The position numbers were made by a program, and so were the translations under genes. The notes beneath the pieces are model-generated. The model was given only the letters and a program-made list of their open reading frames with translations. It was not told the origin of the DNA and made no database searches. Shown here one piece after another: positions 43,212 through 51,675 of a stretch of DNA of 64,000 bases. This stretch comes from Ga0077527 sp964433345 (lineage in GTDB: Bacteria > Pseudomonadota > Gammaproteobacteria > Burkholderiales > SG8-41): the NCBI GenBank assembly GCA_964433345.1, contig CAYSQJ010000006.1:1-64000 (forward strand), given 5' to 3'. Numbering within the stretch: position 1 is the stretch's first letter; each line of letters begins with the position of its first letter.

Positions 43212-44777
43212 TCATTCCCACTCGATCGTGGCAGGCGGTTTGCCGGAAATGTCGTAAACCACGCGGTTGATGCCACGGACTTCATTGATGATGCGGTTCG
43301 ACACCTTCGCCAGCAGGCTGTACGGCAGTTCCGCCCAGTGCGCAGTCATGAAATCCGTGGTCTGCACCGCGCGCAGCGCGACGACATATTCGTAGGTGCG
43401 GCCGTCGCCCATCACACCGACAGACTTCACCGGCAGGAATACCGCAAAGGCCTGCGCTGTTTTGTCATACCAGCCGGAAGCACGCAGTTCGTCGATGAAA
43501 ATCGCATCCGCTTCGCGCAGCAGATCGGCGTACTGCGTCTTGACCTCGCCGAGGATGCGCACACCCAGCCCGGGGCCCGGGAACGGATGTCGGAACACCA
43601 TTTCACGCGGCAGGCCAAGCGCGAGGCCGAGTTCTCGCACCTCGTCCTTGAACAGTTCGCGCAACGGCTCCAGCAGCTTCAGGTGCAGCGTATCGGGCAG
43701 GCCGCCGACGTTGTGGTGCGACTTGATGGTGTGCGCCTTCTTGGTCTTGGCACCGGCCGACTCGATGACGTCAGGATAGATGGTGCCCTGTGCCAGCCAT
43801 TTCGCCGCCGGCAGTTTTGCGGATTCGGCCTGGAATACTTCGACAAATTCGCGGCCGATGATTTTCCGTTTTTGTTCGGGGTCGCTAACACCTTTCAGAT
43901 GTCCCATGAACTGGTCGCGTGCATCGACATGGATCACCCGCACGCCCAGGTTCTGCGCAAAAGTAGCCATCACCTGCGCGGCTTCATTGAGTCGCAACAG
44001 GCCGTTGTCGACGAATACGCAGGTCAGCTGTTTGCCGATGGCGCGATGAATCAGCGCGGCAGCCACGGAAGAATCGACACCGCCCGAAAGACCTAGGATG
44101 ACCTCCTCCCTGCCGACCTCGCGCCGGATGCGCTCGACCGCCTCCTCGACATAATCGGGCATGCTCCAGTCACCCTTGAGGCCGCAGATACCCAGCACGA
44201 AGCGCTCGATCAGCGCCTTGCCCTGCGGCGTGTGGGTAACCTCGGGATGGAATTGCACGGCGTAGAACTTGCGCGTTTCATCCGCCATGCCGGCGATGGG
44301 GCATGTGTCGTTGCCGGCCATCAGCTTGAAGCCCGGCGGCATGTCGATGACCTTGTCGCCATGACTCATCCACACATCGAGCATGCCGTGGCCGTCTGCC
44401 GTGGCGCGATCCTGGATGCCTTTCAGCAGGGCTGTATGTCCGCGCGCGCGCACTTCGGCATAACCGAATTCGCGCACCCTGCCCATTTCCACCTTGCCGC
44501 CAAGTTGCTCGGCCATGGTCTGCATGCCATAGCAGATGCCCAGCACCGGCACACCCAATTCGTATACCAGCGCCGGCGCCCTCGGCGTGCTGTCTTCCCA
44601 GACCGAGGCCGGTCCACCGGAAAGAATCACCCCGGCGGGCTTGAAGTCCCTGATGAAGTCGTCGGTGACGTCGTGCGGATGGAGTTCGCAGTAGACATGG
44701 AGTTCACGCACCCGGCGCGCGATCAGCTGGGTATATTGCGAACCGAAATCGAGAATCAGTATTTTTTCGTGATGCAC
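43212..44777 (-). CDS. guaA: GMP synthase (glutamine-hydrolysing)
   Basis: Enzyme of 521 residues that aminates XMP to GMP. The class I glutamine amidotransferase domain has Cys82 (GICYGMQTMAE), His177 and Glu179 (QFHPEVTHT). The ATP-pyrophosphatase domain has the P-loop ILGLSGGVDSSVAA. The C-terminal dimerisation domain ends RVVYDISGKPPATIEWE, as in the whole family. It follows guaB by 58 bases on the same strand, the classical gua operon. Confidence 0.98.
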   Translation of the reverse strand: MHHEKILILDFGSQYTQLIARRVRELHVYCELHPHDVTDDFIRDFKPAGVILSGGPASVWEDSTPRAPALVYELGVPVLGICYGMQTMAEQLGGKVEMGRVREFGYAEVRARGHTALLKGIQDRATADGHGMLDVWMSHGDKVIDMPPGFKLMAGNDTCPIAGMADETRKFYAVQFHPEVTHTPQGKALIERFVLGICGLKGDWSMPDYVEEAVERIRREVGREEVILGLSGGVDSSVAAALIHRAIGKQLTCVFVDNGLLRLNEAAQVMATFAQNLGVRVIHVDARDQFMGHLKGVSDPEQKRKIIGREFVEVFQAESAKLPAAKWLAQGTIYPDVIESAGAKTKKAHTIKSHHNVGGLPDTLHLKLLEPLRELFKDEVRELGLALGLPREMVFRHPFPGPGLGVRILGEVKTQYADLLREADAIFIDELRASGWYDKTAQAFAVFLPVKSVGVMGDGRTYEYVVALRAVQTTDFMTAHWAELPYSLLAKVSNRIINEVRGINRVVYDISGKPPATIEWE

Positions 44778-44835
44778 GGGCAGTACCGTTGCGGCTGGTT
44801 TTCAGGGACCTGCGCCGGTGGCGCAGGACTGCAGG

Positions 44836-46302
44836 TCATTCGACGCGATAGTTCGGCGCTTCCTTGACGATCTGCACATCGTGCACATGCGATTCGCGCA
44901 CGCCAGCCGTGGTGATCTCGACAAACTCCGCGTCGCGCCTGACGGCATCAATGCTGCCGCAGCCCATGTAGCCCATGCTTGCACGCAGTCCGCCCATCAG
45001 CTGGTGGATCAGCGGCGCTACGCCGCCCTTGTACGGAACCCGGCCTTCGACACCTTCGGGCACCAGTTTTTCCGTATCAAGCTCGTCATGTTCCTGGAAA
45101 TAGCGGTCTGCGGACCCCTGCTGCATCGCGCCAAGCGACCCCATGCCCCGGTATGACTTGTAAGAACGGCCCTGAAAAAGTTCGATCTCCCCCGGTGATT
45201 CCTCGGTGCCTGCGAACAGGCTTCCCACCATGACCAGGTGCGCTCCAGCGGCGATGGCCTTGGCAATATCGCCTGAGTAGCGAATGCCGCCATCGGCAAT
45301 CAGCGGCACATCGGTCCGCTGCAGCGCCTTGGCCACATTGGCAACCGCGGTTATCTGGGGCACGCCGATGCCCGCGACAATCCGGGTCGTGCATATCGAC
45401 CCCGGCCCGATGCCCACCTTGACGCCATCGGCGCCATGGTCAACCAGCGCCTTGGCCGCCGCCGCAGTGGCAATGTTGCCGCCAATGACCTGGAGCTTCG
45501 GATAGGTCCGCTTGAGCCAGCGCACCCGCTTGAGCACGCCCTCCGAGTGCCCGTGGGCGGTGTCGACAATGATCACGTCAACGCCAGCCTCGACCAGCGC
45601 CTCGGCACGCTCTTCCGTTCCTTCTCCCACGCCCACAGCCGCACCCACGCGTAGCCGCCCCAGCTTGTCCTTGCATGCGTTGGGGTGCTCGGAGGACTTG
45701 AGAATGTCCTTGACGGTGACCAGTCCCCGCAGCTCGAAGTTCTTGTTCACCACAAGCACGCGTTCAAGACGATGCTTGTGCATCAGGGCACGCGCTTCCT
45801 CACGACTTGCTCCCTCGCGCACGGTAATCAGCTTCTCGCGAGGCGTCATGATGTTCTTTACCGGCTGGTTGAGCTTGCGCTCGAAACGCAGGTCACGATT
45901 GGTGACGATGCCAACCACCTTGCCATCCGCCTGGACCACAGGCAATCCGGATATGCGATATTGCTGGGTCAGCGCCAGAACATCACGCACCGTCATATCC
46001 TGGGTAATTGTTATCGGATCCTTGACGATACCGCTCTCGAAGCGCTTGACCTTGGTGACTTCGACGGCCTGCGCCTTGGGCGTCATGTTCTTGTGAACGA
46101 TACCAATTCCGCCTTCCTGGGCGATGGCTATCGCGAGGCGGGACTCGGTCACGGTGTCCATGGCCGCGGACACCAGGGGAATGTTCAGGGAAATGCCGCG
46201 GGTGATCTTGGTCTTCAGGCTGACTTCACGCGGCAGGATCGATGAGTGTGCCGGAACAAGCAACACATCGTCGAAAGTCAGGGCTTTCTGCACCACGCGC
46301 AT
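44836..46302 (-). CDS. guaB: Inosine-5'-monophosphate dehydrogenase
   Basis: NAD-dependent enzyme of 488 residues, the committed step to guanine nucleotides. The catalytic Cys304 lies in GIGPGSICTTR. Two CBS domains occupy about residues 95-205 (ITITQDMTVRDVL, ITVREGASREEA). The flap has RGMGSLGAMQQGSADRYFQ. The ATG at 46302 (MRVVQKALTFDDVLL) has AAGGA eight bases upstream; upstream in-frame codons run through the promoter and are excluded. Confidence 0.98.
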   Translation of the reverse strand: MRVVQKALTFDDVLLVPAHSSILPREVSLKTKITRGISLNIPLVSAAMDTVTESRLAIAIAQEGGIGIVHKNMTPKAQAVEVTKVKRFESGIVKDPITITQDMTVRDVLALTQQYRISGLPVVQADGKVVGIVTNRDLRFERKLNQPVKNIMTPREKLITVREGASREEARALMHKHRLERVLVVNKNFELRGLVTVKDILKSSEHPNACKDKLGRLRVGAAVGVGEGTEERAEALVEAGVDVIIVDTAHGHSEGVLKRVRWLKRTYPKLQVIGGNIATAAAAKALVDHGADGVKVGIGPGSICTTRIVAGIGVPQITAVANVAKALQRTDVPLIADGGIRYSGDIAKAIAAGAHLVMVGSLFAGTEESPGEIELFQGRSYKSYRGMGSLGAMQQGSADRYFQEHDELDTEKLVPEGVEGRVPYKGGVAPLIHQLMGGLRASMGYMGCGSIDAVRRDAEFVEITTAGVRESHVHDVQIVKEAPNYRVE

Positions 46303-46327
46303 GGGATGCATCCTTCGCAAAGCGCGG

Positions 46328-46356
46328 ATTATAGGCGCTGGGGCGTAAACGGTAAA
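46328..46356 (-). promoter_or_regulatory. Sigma-70 promoter of the guaBA operon
   Basis: On the minus strand TTTACC (46351-46356), a 17-base spacer and a perfect TATAAT (46328-46333), 25 bases before the guaB start. A GC-rich discriminator (CCGCGC) follows, as in stringently controlled promoters. Confidence 0.7.
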
Positions 46357-46488
46357 CTGACTGCGGCGTTGTTCCATTGACTGATGGCTGCAAACTGGCT
46401 ATTTTTCCGGCAGTTGTCGCCAGCCAGGCGCTGGTGCTCCGGAGCCCGCCGTCAGCCCGAACCATTCACCCAACCAAGCAGGTGCCGT

Positions 46489-46935
46489 ATGAGAGTCGCC
46501 CTTGTCGCCATTGCCCTGTACGCGCTTCCGGCCACCACACACGCCCAGATCATGAAATGCATCGGTCCCGGCGGCCGCGTTGAATTTGCGAGCAGCTGCC
46601 CGCCCGGCACCAAGGCGGAAAGTACCGGCATCCGCAACGTGCCATCCGCAGCACCCTCCAGCCCGCAGAAGTCAGTTACGGAAAGGGATAGCGAGTTCCG
46701 CAAGCGACTGGCAGACCAGCAGGAAGCCGCAAAAAAGGCGGAGGAGCAAAACAGGGAAACAGCAGATCGCAAACAAAACTGTGAAGCCGCGCGATCCTAT
46801 CTTCTAGGCCTGCAGTCCGGCAGCCGGATCGCCAAAACCGACCCCAAGACCGGCGAACGCGTATTCCTCGAAGACAGCGAACGGGAGGCGGAAGTGGCAA
46901 GAGCACAGCGAGCAGTCGACAGCAACTGCAAGTGA
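46489..46935 (+). CDS. Exported DUF4124-like protein
   Basis: Protein of 148 residues with a signal peptide (MRVALVAIALYALPATTHA) and, right after it, a DUF4124-type start (QIMKCIGPGGRVEFASSCPPG) with two cysteines likely to form a disulfide. The middle is a charged coiled coil (EFRKRLADQQEAAKKAEEQN). It ends in CEAARSYLLGLQSGSRIAK and SNCK. Such proteins are common in betaproteobacterial periplasms, with no known function. The ATG at 46489 fits the signal peptide; an upstream frame extension to 46384 does not. Confidence 0.82.
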   Translation: MRVALVAIALYALPATTHAQIMKCIGPGGRVEFASSCPPGTKAESTGIRNVPSAAPSSPQKSVTERDSEFRKRLADQQEAAKKAEEQNRETADRKQNCEAARSYLLGLQSGSRIAKTDPKTGERVFLEDSEREAEVARAQRAVDSNCK

Positions 46936-46948
46936 CCGGCCTGGCCTT

Positions 46949-47239
46949 TTAGCGTCCGGAACTGCGTCTGCGCCTTGATTCCTTCGGATCGGCATGTAGC
47001 GGCCTGTAGATTTCCAGGCGATCACCGTGCTTCAGGACAGCATCACGGACGACGATTTTCCCGAAAATGCCGATCGCAGCCGAATCGAAATCGACTTCCG
47101 GGAAATCCGCCTGCAGTCCGCTGCTTGTGACTGCCGTTGCCGCGGTCGATCCTGGTTGCAGCTGCACAAGCCTGGTCAGCTGACGGTCCGGCAGCGCGCA
47201 GACTACGCTGACCTCGATCAGCTTGTCAGCGTTTTCCAT
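46949..47239 (-). CDS. RnfH family protein
   Basis: Protein of 96 residues with a ubiquitin-like beta-grasp fold. Family features are KLIEVSVVCALPDRQ at the start and IGIFGKIVVRDAVLKHGDRLEIYRPL, ending in LHADPKESRRRR. Its function is not settled; the name comes from gene neighbourhood with rnf genes. It overlaps ratA by 14 bases, and the ratA-rnfH pair next to smpB is conserved widely in proteobacteria. Confidence 0.92.
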   Translation of the reverse strand: MENADKLIEVSVVCALPDRQLTRLVQLQPGSTAATAVTSSGLQADFPEVDFDSAAIGIFGKIVVRDAVLKHGDRLEIYRPLHADPKESRRRRSSGR

Positions 47240-47660
47240 GCAGCTGCTCGGCGCGCTTGAGAAAAGCCTCCATCATCGTCCCCGCGATATGGCCGAAAAC
47301 CGGCCCGGCGATTTTCTCGAGCAGTGCACTGGAGAATTCGTAATGGAGACTGAAATCAATCTTGCATGCCGAGTCCGTCAACGGTGTGAATTTCCACTCA
47401 CCGTCGAGTACCCGAAAAGGCCCCTCGACGAGCTTCATGGTCATTTTCTCGGGTGCCTGTTTCCGGTTTTCGGTGGAGAAACCCTGCCTCACTCCACGGT
47501 AATTGATCTGTATTGACGCATTGGTCTGCTCGGCGGTGCGCAGTGTTACCGTGGTGCCGCTGCACCAGGGCAAAAACTCGGGATATCGCTCGATATCATC
47601 CACAAGCGCAAACATTTCCTTCGCGGCGTATCCAACCAGTGCAGAGCGTACGACCTTCAT
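47226..47660 (-). CDS. ratA: RatA/COQ10-like START-domain protein
   Basis: Protein of 144 residues with a START/Bet v1 fold. Typical stretches are ALVDDIERYPEFLPWCSGTT and FRVLDGEWKFTPL, and the C-terminal helix GPVFGHIAGTMMEAFLKRAE. E. coli RatA was described as a toxin that blocks subunit association, while its fold relatives (Coq10) bind ubiquinone; the true role may be respiratory. It is divergent from smpB and overlaps rnfH, the conserved context. Confidence 0.92.
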   Translation of the reverse strand: MKVVRSALVGYAAKEMFALVDDIERYPEFLPWCSGTTVTLRTAEQTNASIQINYRGVRQGFSTENRKQAPEKMTMKLVEGPFRVLDGEWKFTPLTDSACKIDFSLHYEFSSALLEKIAGPVFGHIAGTMMEAFLKRAEQLHGKR

Positions 47661-47725
47661 GATACGAACCGCAATCGCATCCCCACCCCGGTTAGAATAC
47701 GTTTGATCAGGCGTTTTTCATTCAT

Positions 47726-48172
47726 ATGAGCATCATTCAGAACAAAAAGGCTTTTCACGATTATTTTATCGAACAGCGCTTCGAGGCGGGTGTCGCCCTT
47801 GAAGGCTGGGAGGTAAAAGCCATCCGCGCCGGGCGGGTCCAGATCAAGGAGGCCTATGTAATCATCAGCAACTCGGAGCTTTTCCTGCTGGGCTGTCACA
47901 TCAGCCCCTTGCCGACGGCGTCGACACATGTCCAGCCGGACCCCGTCCGCACCCGCAAGCTCCTGCTCCATGCCGAAGAAATCAGCCGCCTGATCGGTAA
48001 TGTTGAACGTGCCGGCTATACGCTGGCCCCCCTGGATCTGCATTTCTCAAAAGGCCGGATCAAGCTCGAAATCGGCCTGGCCAAGGGCAAGAAACAACAT
48101 GACAAACGCGCGACCGAGAAGGATAAAGAGTGGCAACGCGAACAGCAGCGCCTGCTTCGCGCCAGGCCCTGA
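47726..48172 (+). CDS. smpB: SsrA-binding protein
   Basis: RNA-binding protein of 148 residues that brings tmRNA to stalled ribosomes. The core is NKKAFHDYFIEQRFEAGVAL then GWEVKAIRAGRVQIKEAYV, followed by HISPLPTASTHVQPDPVRTR and a basic tail (KKQHDKRATEKDKEWQREQQ). No ssrA gene is in the window. The start ATG lies after a stretch without an obvious ribosome-binding site. Divergent from ratA. Confidence 0.97.
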   Translation: MSIIQNKKAFHDYFIEQRFEAGVALEGWEVKAIRAGRVQIKEAYVIISNSELFLLGCHISPLPTASTHVQPDPVRTRKLLLHAEEISRLIGNVERAGYTLAPLDLHFSKGRIKLEIGLAKGKKQHDKRATEKDKEWQREQQRLLRARP

Positions 48173-48199
48173 GAACCGCTGGGGAACAGCTGAAATGGA

Positions 48200-48276
48200 T
48201 GGGGTGGCTGATGGGACTCGAACCCACGACAACCGGAATCACAATCCGGGACTCTACCAACTGAGCTACAGCCACC
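48200..48276 (-). tRNA. tRNA-His (anticodon GTG)
   Basis: The minus strand reads GGTGGCTGTAGCTCAG at the 5' end, with anticodon loop TTGTGAT, T-loop GGTTCGAGTCC and an encoded CCA. The extra 5' G pairing with C73, typical of tRNA-His, is present. Confidence 0.96.
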
Positions 48277-48307
48277 ACTGAAACTGCGAATGCCCGCGCC
48301 GAAAATC

Positions 48308-48384
48308 TGGCGCGCCCGGCGGGACTCGAACCCACAACCCCCGGCTTAGAAGGCCGGTGCTCTATCCGGTTGAGCTACGGGCAC
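48308..48384 (-). tRNA. tRNA-Arg (anticodon TCT)
   Basis: The minus strand starts GTGCCCGTAGCTCAACCGG. The anticodon loop is CTTCTAA, the T-loop GGTTCGAGTCC, and the acceptor stem closes with CGGGCGC, a discriminator G and an encoded CCA. It lies 31 bases upstream of tRNA-His on the same strand and is probably cotranscribed with it. Confidence 0.96.
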
Positions 48385-48495
48385 AAAATCGGGCGGGATT
48401 GCCGGGAAAATCCGCCAAAAACCGAAGGCGCGTAATATACTCCTCCCCCTGCTTGAGCGTCAATTAAACAGGCTGAACTGCGCCCTCCGGCTTGC

Positions 48496-48524
48496 TTGCG
48501 GGGGGTATCGATTTCTGCTATTAA
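48496..48524 (+). promoter_or_regulatory. Putative dksA promoter
   Basis: TTGCGG (48496-48501) and TATTAA (48519-48524) are 17 bases apart. Transcription would begin within the following GCTC-T7-GAGC stretch, about 25 bases before the ATG. Confidence 0.5.
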
Positions 48525-48555
48525 ATGCTCTTTTTTTGAGCGCATAAGGCTCCTC

Positions 48556-48978
48556 ATGGCCACTGAAATACTGAAAAACTTCCCGGCCTACAAGCCCAAG
48601 GGAAAAGAGGAATACATGAATGCGCGGCAACTGGCGCATTTCCGGAAAATGCTCGAAGAAATGAAGCAGGAGCTTTCCCAGGATATCGACCGGACGGTTC
48701 ATACGATGCAGGATGAGGCAACCATTTTTGCCGACCCCAATGATCGTGCCAGCCAGGAATCCGACATGTCGCTGGAGCTGCGCAACCGTGACCGGGAGCG
48801 CAAGCTGATCAAGAAAATCGACGAGACAATAGCCCGTATCGTCGCCAAGGATTACGGTTATTGTGATTCCTGCGGCGTGGAAATCGGACTCAAGCGCCTG
48901 GAAGCACGACCGACAGCGACGCTATGCATCGATTGCAAGACGCTCGACGAGCTTCGTGAGCGCCAGGTCGCGAAGTAA
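48556..48978 (+). CDS. dksA: RNA polymerase-binding transcription factor DksA
   Basis: Protein of 140 residues that enters the RNA polymerase secondary channel and, with ppGpp, adjusts rRNA and amino-acid gene transcription. The coiled-coil tip acids are Asp60 and Asp63 (FADPNDRASQESD). The zinc finger is complete: Cys103, Cys106, Cys124, Cys127 (YCDSCG, LCIDCK). The ATG at 48556 follows ATAAGG; the frame is open upstream to 48496, but that overlaps the promoter. A strong hairpin terminates it. Confidence 0.97.
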   Translation: MATEILKNFPAYKPKGKEEYMNARQLAHFRKMLEEMKQELSQDIDRTVHTMQDEATIFADPNDRASQESDMSLELRNRDRERKLIKKIDETIARIVAKDYGYCDSCGVEIGLKRLEARPTATLCIDCKTLDELRERQVAK

Positions 48979-49007
48979 TTCAATAGCCGAAATCAGCTTC
49001 ATTTAGG

Positions 49008-49041
49008 AATGACAAAGGGGGCCTCGGCCCCCTTTGTCATT
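49008..49041. terminator. Bidirectional terminator between dksA and pnp
   Basis: A perfect 15-bp stem (49008-49022 with 49027-49041) with a CTCG tetraloop lies between the convergent dksA and pnp stops. The stem has A/T-rich outer parts on both sides, so it can work in both directions. Confidence 0.82.
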
Positions 49042-49081
49042 GGCAACGCCGATGTTATCGGCAGGCCGCAGCCCGGTCTGC

Positions 49082-51196
49082 TTACTGGACCTGCTCCGGT
49101 TGCGGATCCGTTGATGCGCTCACAGCCTTCATCGACAGGCGCAGACGCCCTTTCTCATCCGCCTCAAGCACCTTGACGCGCACGGCCTGACCTTCCTTCA
49201 GATGGTCTGCAACACTGTTGACCCGCTCGTTGGCGATTTGCGAGATGTGCAGCAAACCGTCGCGCCCGGGAAGGACGCTGACAATGGCGCCGAAATCCAG
49301 CAGCTTGAGGACAGTGCCTTCATAAATCCGCCCGACCTCGACATCCGCCGTCAGATCTTCGATGCGCTTGCGGGCGTTTTCACCACCTTCTGAAGATACG
49401 CAGGCGATGGTCACCGTGCCGTCGTCCTGGATATCGATGGTTGTGCCCGTTTCCTCGGTGATTGCACGGATGACCGCTCCGCCCTTTCCGATCACGTCGC
49501 GGATTTTCTCCGGCTTGATCTTCATCGTGATCATGCGCGGAGCCCATGCCGAGAGCTCCGTGCGCGGCGCATCAATTGCGGAGCGCATTTTCTCCAGGAT
49601 ATGCAGCCTGCCTTCACGCGCCTGGACCAGTGCGGCATGCATGATTTCCTTGGTGATGCCGGTTATCTTGATGTCCATCTGCAGTGCAGTAACGCCGTTC
49701 TCGGTTCCTGCCACCTTGAAGTCCATGTCGCCCAGATGATCCTCGTCGCCAAGGATGTCCGAGAGCACGGCGAAACGATTGCCCTCCTTGATCAGACCCA
49801 TGGCAATTCCCGCAACCTGTGCTTTCAGAGGAACGCCGGCATCCATCAGCGACAGACAGCCGCCGCAGACCGAGGCCATCGAGCTCGAACCGTTTGACTC
49901 GGTGATTTCGGAGACGACCCGGATCGAGTAGGCAAACTCTTCGGCGGACGGCAGTACGGCCACGAGGGCGCGCTTGGCCAGCCTGCCATGGCCGATTTCG
50001 CGGCGCTTCGGAGAACCAACGCGTCCGGTTTCACCGGTTGAGTATGGCGGGAAGTTGTAATGCAGCATGAAGCGATCACGATACTCGCCTTGCAGCGCAT
50101 CGATGATCTGCTCGTCGCGCGAGGTGCCCAGGGTGGCAACCACGATGGCCTGCGTCTCGCCGCGGGTAAAAAGCGCGGAGCCATGGGTTCTCGGCAGAAC
50201 GCCCGTACGGATGGTAATCGGGCGAACGGTGCGGGTATCACGACCGTCGATGCGCGGCTCACCGTCGAGAATCTGGTTGCGTACAATCTTGGCTTCAAGA
50301 TTGCCCAGTTCGTTCTTGACTGCGTTGATCAGGTCGGCAGAGGCATCGGCCGGCAGGAGTTCCGTGACCACCTTCTGGGTGATCTCCTTGACACGCACGG
50401 TACGCGCCTGCTTCTGTTTGATCTGGTAGGCGGCACGCAGTTCAGCCTCCGCAAGTTCCGCCATGCGTGCGATCAGTTGCTCGTCCTTGGCAGGTGGCTG
50501 CCAGTTGTATTCGGGGACGCCTATCTCGTCGACCATCTCGTTGATCGCCGCAATGACCACCTGCATCTGTTCATGGCCGAATACGACAGCCCCCAGCATC
50601 ACGTCCTCGGGCAACTGCTGTGCTTCGGATTCAACCATCAGAACGGCCTGCTCGGTGCCTGCCACGACCAGATCCAGTTGCGAGGTTTTCAGCTCGGCGG
50701 CAGTCGGATTGAGAGCATATTGTCCATTGACATAGCCCACCCGGGCTGCGCCGATCGGGCCGGCGAAGGGTACGCCGGACAGCGCAAGAGCAGCGGACGC
50801 GCCGACCATTGCCGGAATATCCGAATCTATCTCGCTGTTCGACGACATCACTGTCGCGACAATCTGGATTTCGTTGTAGAAACCTTCGGGAAACAGCGGA
50901 CGGATCGGACGATCAATCAGGCGGCAAGTCAGGATTTCCTTTTCCGACGGGCGGCCCTCACGCCGGAAAAAGCCGCCGGGGATCTTGCCGGCAGCATAGG
51001 TCCGTTCCTGATAATCCACGGTCAACGGGAAAAAATCCTGCCCCGGCTTGGCATTGCGTGCCGCGACTGCGGTAACCAGAACAACCGTATCCTCCATCGT
51101 GACCAGCACCGCGCCGGACGCCTGGCGCGCAATTTCGCCCGTCTCCAGCGTCAGCTGGTGGCGGCCCCACATCAAGGTTTTCTTTACCGGGTTCAA
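49082..51196 (-). CDS. pnp: Polyribonucleotide nucleotidyltransferase (PNPase)
   Basis: Phosphorolytic 3'-5' exoribonuclease of 704 residues, a degradosome partner of RNase E. Two RNase PH domains are joined by a helical linker; the second has GDEDHLGDMDFKVAGT with catalytic Asp residues. A KH domain (KIRDVIGKGGAVIRAI, about 555-615) and an S1 domain (GRIYEGTVLKLLDFGAIVSV, about 620-690) close the protein. The start MNPVKKTLMWGRHQL follows AAAGGAAA. It lies downstream of rpsO, separated by a terminator-like hairpin, as in E. coli. Confidence 0.98.
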   Translation of the reverse strand: MNPVKKTLMWGRHQLTLETGEIARQASGAVLVTMEDTVVLVTAVAARNAKPGQDFFPLTVDYQERTYAAGKIPGGFFRREGRPSEKEILTCRLIDRPIRPLFPEGFYNEIQIVATVMSSNSEIDSDIPAMVGASAALALSGVPFAGPIGAARVGYVNGQYALNPTAAELKTSQLDLVVAGTEQAVLMVESEAQQLPEDVMLGAVVFGHEQMQVVIAAINEMVDEIGVPEYNWQPPAKDEQLIARMAELAEAELRAAYQIKQKQARTVRVKEITQKVVTELLPADASADLINAVKNELGNLEAKIVRNQILDGEPRIDGRDTRTVRPITIRTGVLPRTHGSALFTRGETQAIVVATLGTSRDEQIIDALQGEYRDRFMLHYNFPPYSTGETGRVGSPKRREIGHGRLAKRALVAVLPSAEEFAYSIRVVSEITESNGSSSMASVCGGCLSLMDAGVPLKAQVAGIAMGLIKEGNRFAVLSDILGDEDHLGDMDFKVAGTENGVTALQMDIKITGITKEIMHAALVQAREGRLHILEKMRSAIDAPRTELSAWAPRMITMKIKPEKIRDVIGKGGAVIRAITEETGTTIDIQDDGTVTIACVSSEGGENARKRIEDLTADVEVGRIYEGTVLKLLDFGAIVSVLPGRDGLLHISQIANERVNSVADHLKEGQAVRVKVLEADEKGRLRLSMKAVSASTDPQPEQVQ

Positions 51197-51225
51197 AATA
51201 GTTTCCTTTTCTCTTTGCTCTGCTC

Positions 51226-51255
51226 AAAAAACAAAAAGACCGCACACGCGGTCTT
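51226..51255 (-). terminator. Terminator/attenuator between rpsO and pnp
   Basis: On the minus strand AAGACCGC pairs with GCGGTCTT (51248-51255 with 51236-51243) around GTGT and runs into TTTTTGTTTTTT. It lies 115 bases after rpsO and 30 bases before pnp, so part of the transcription must read through it if pnp has no promoter of its own. Confidence 0.85.
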
Positions 51256-51370
51256 CTGGAGGATCAATGCACGTTATGCGCCGGCGCTCCTCAGCACCGG
51301 CTTGGCAACAACCAGGTTTCGTGCTGCTTGAGCGCGAATTCCGGCATTGCGGGCCCGCATGGTGCCCTGC

Positions 51371-51640
51371 TTACCTGCGAAGGCCAAGACGCTCGATCAG
51401 CGCCTTGTACTGCTCGGCTTTGGTTCTCTTCAGATAATCCAGCAGCTTCCGGCGCTTGCTGACCATGCGCAGCAACCCGCGGCGGGAGTGATGGTCCTTG
51501 GCATGGGCCTTGAAGTGTTCGGTCAGATCCGTGATACGCGCAGTCAACAGCGCCACCTGCACTTCGGGAGAGCCGGTGTCACCTTTTGCACGCTGGAAAT
51601 CCTGCAGAACCTGCGCCTTTTGGGCAGTGGTTACAGCCAT
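51371..51640 (-). CDS. rpsO: 30S ribosomal protein S15
   Basis: Ribosomal protein of 89 residues that binds the 16S rRNA central domain. Family stretches are GDTGSPEVQVALLTARI, LTEHFKAHAKDHHSRRGLL and RRKLLDYLKRTKAEQYKALI. It lies 35 bases downstream of truB and upstream of pnp. The order truB-rpsO-pnp is conserved across proteobacteria. Confidence 0.98.
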   Translation of the reverse strand: MAVTTAQKAQVLQDFQRAKGDTGSPEVQVALLTARITDLTEHFKAHAKDHHSRRGLLRMVSKRRKLLDYLKRTKAEQYKALIERLGLRR

Positions 51641-51675
51641 GTTTCTATCCTATCTTCGACGAAAAACGCGATATT

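Noticed and set aside
48520..48556. GCTC-T7-GAGC just upstream of dksA as a terminator
   Set aside because: Only a 4-bp stem with the T-run in the loop. It lies right at the predicted transcription start of dksA, so it is more likely promoter-proximal sequence.
50060..51331. A 423-codon plus-strand frame opposite pnp
   Set aside because: Shadow of the well-conserved PNPase gene, extending over the rpsO-pnp terminator, with no ribosome-binding site or family similarity.
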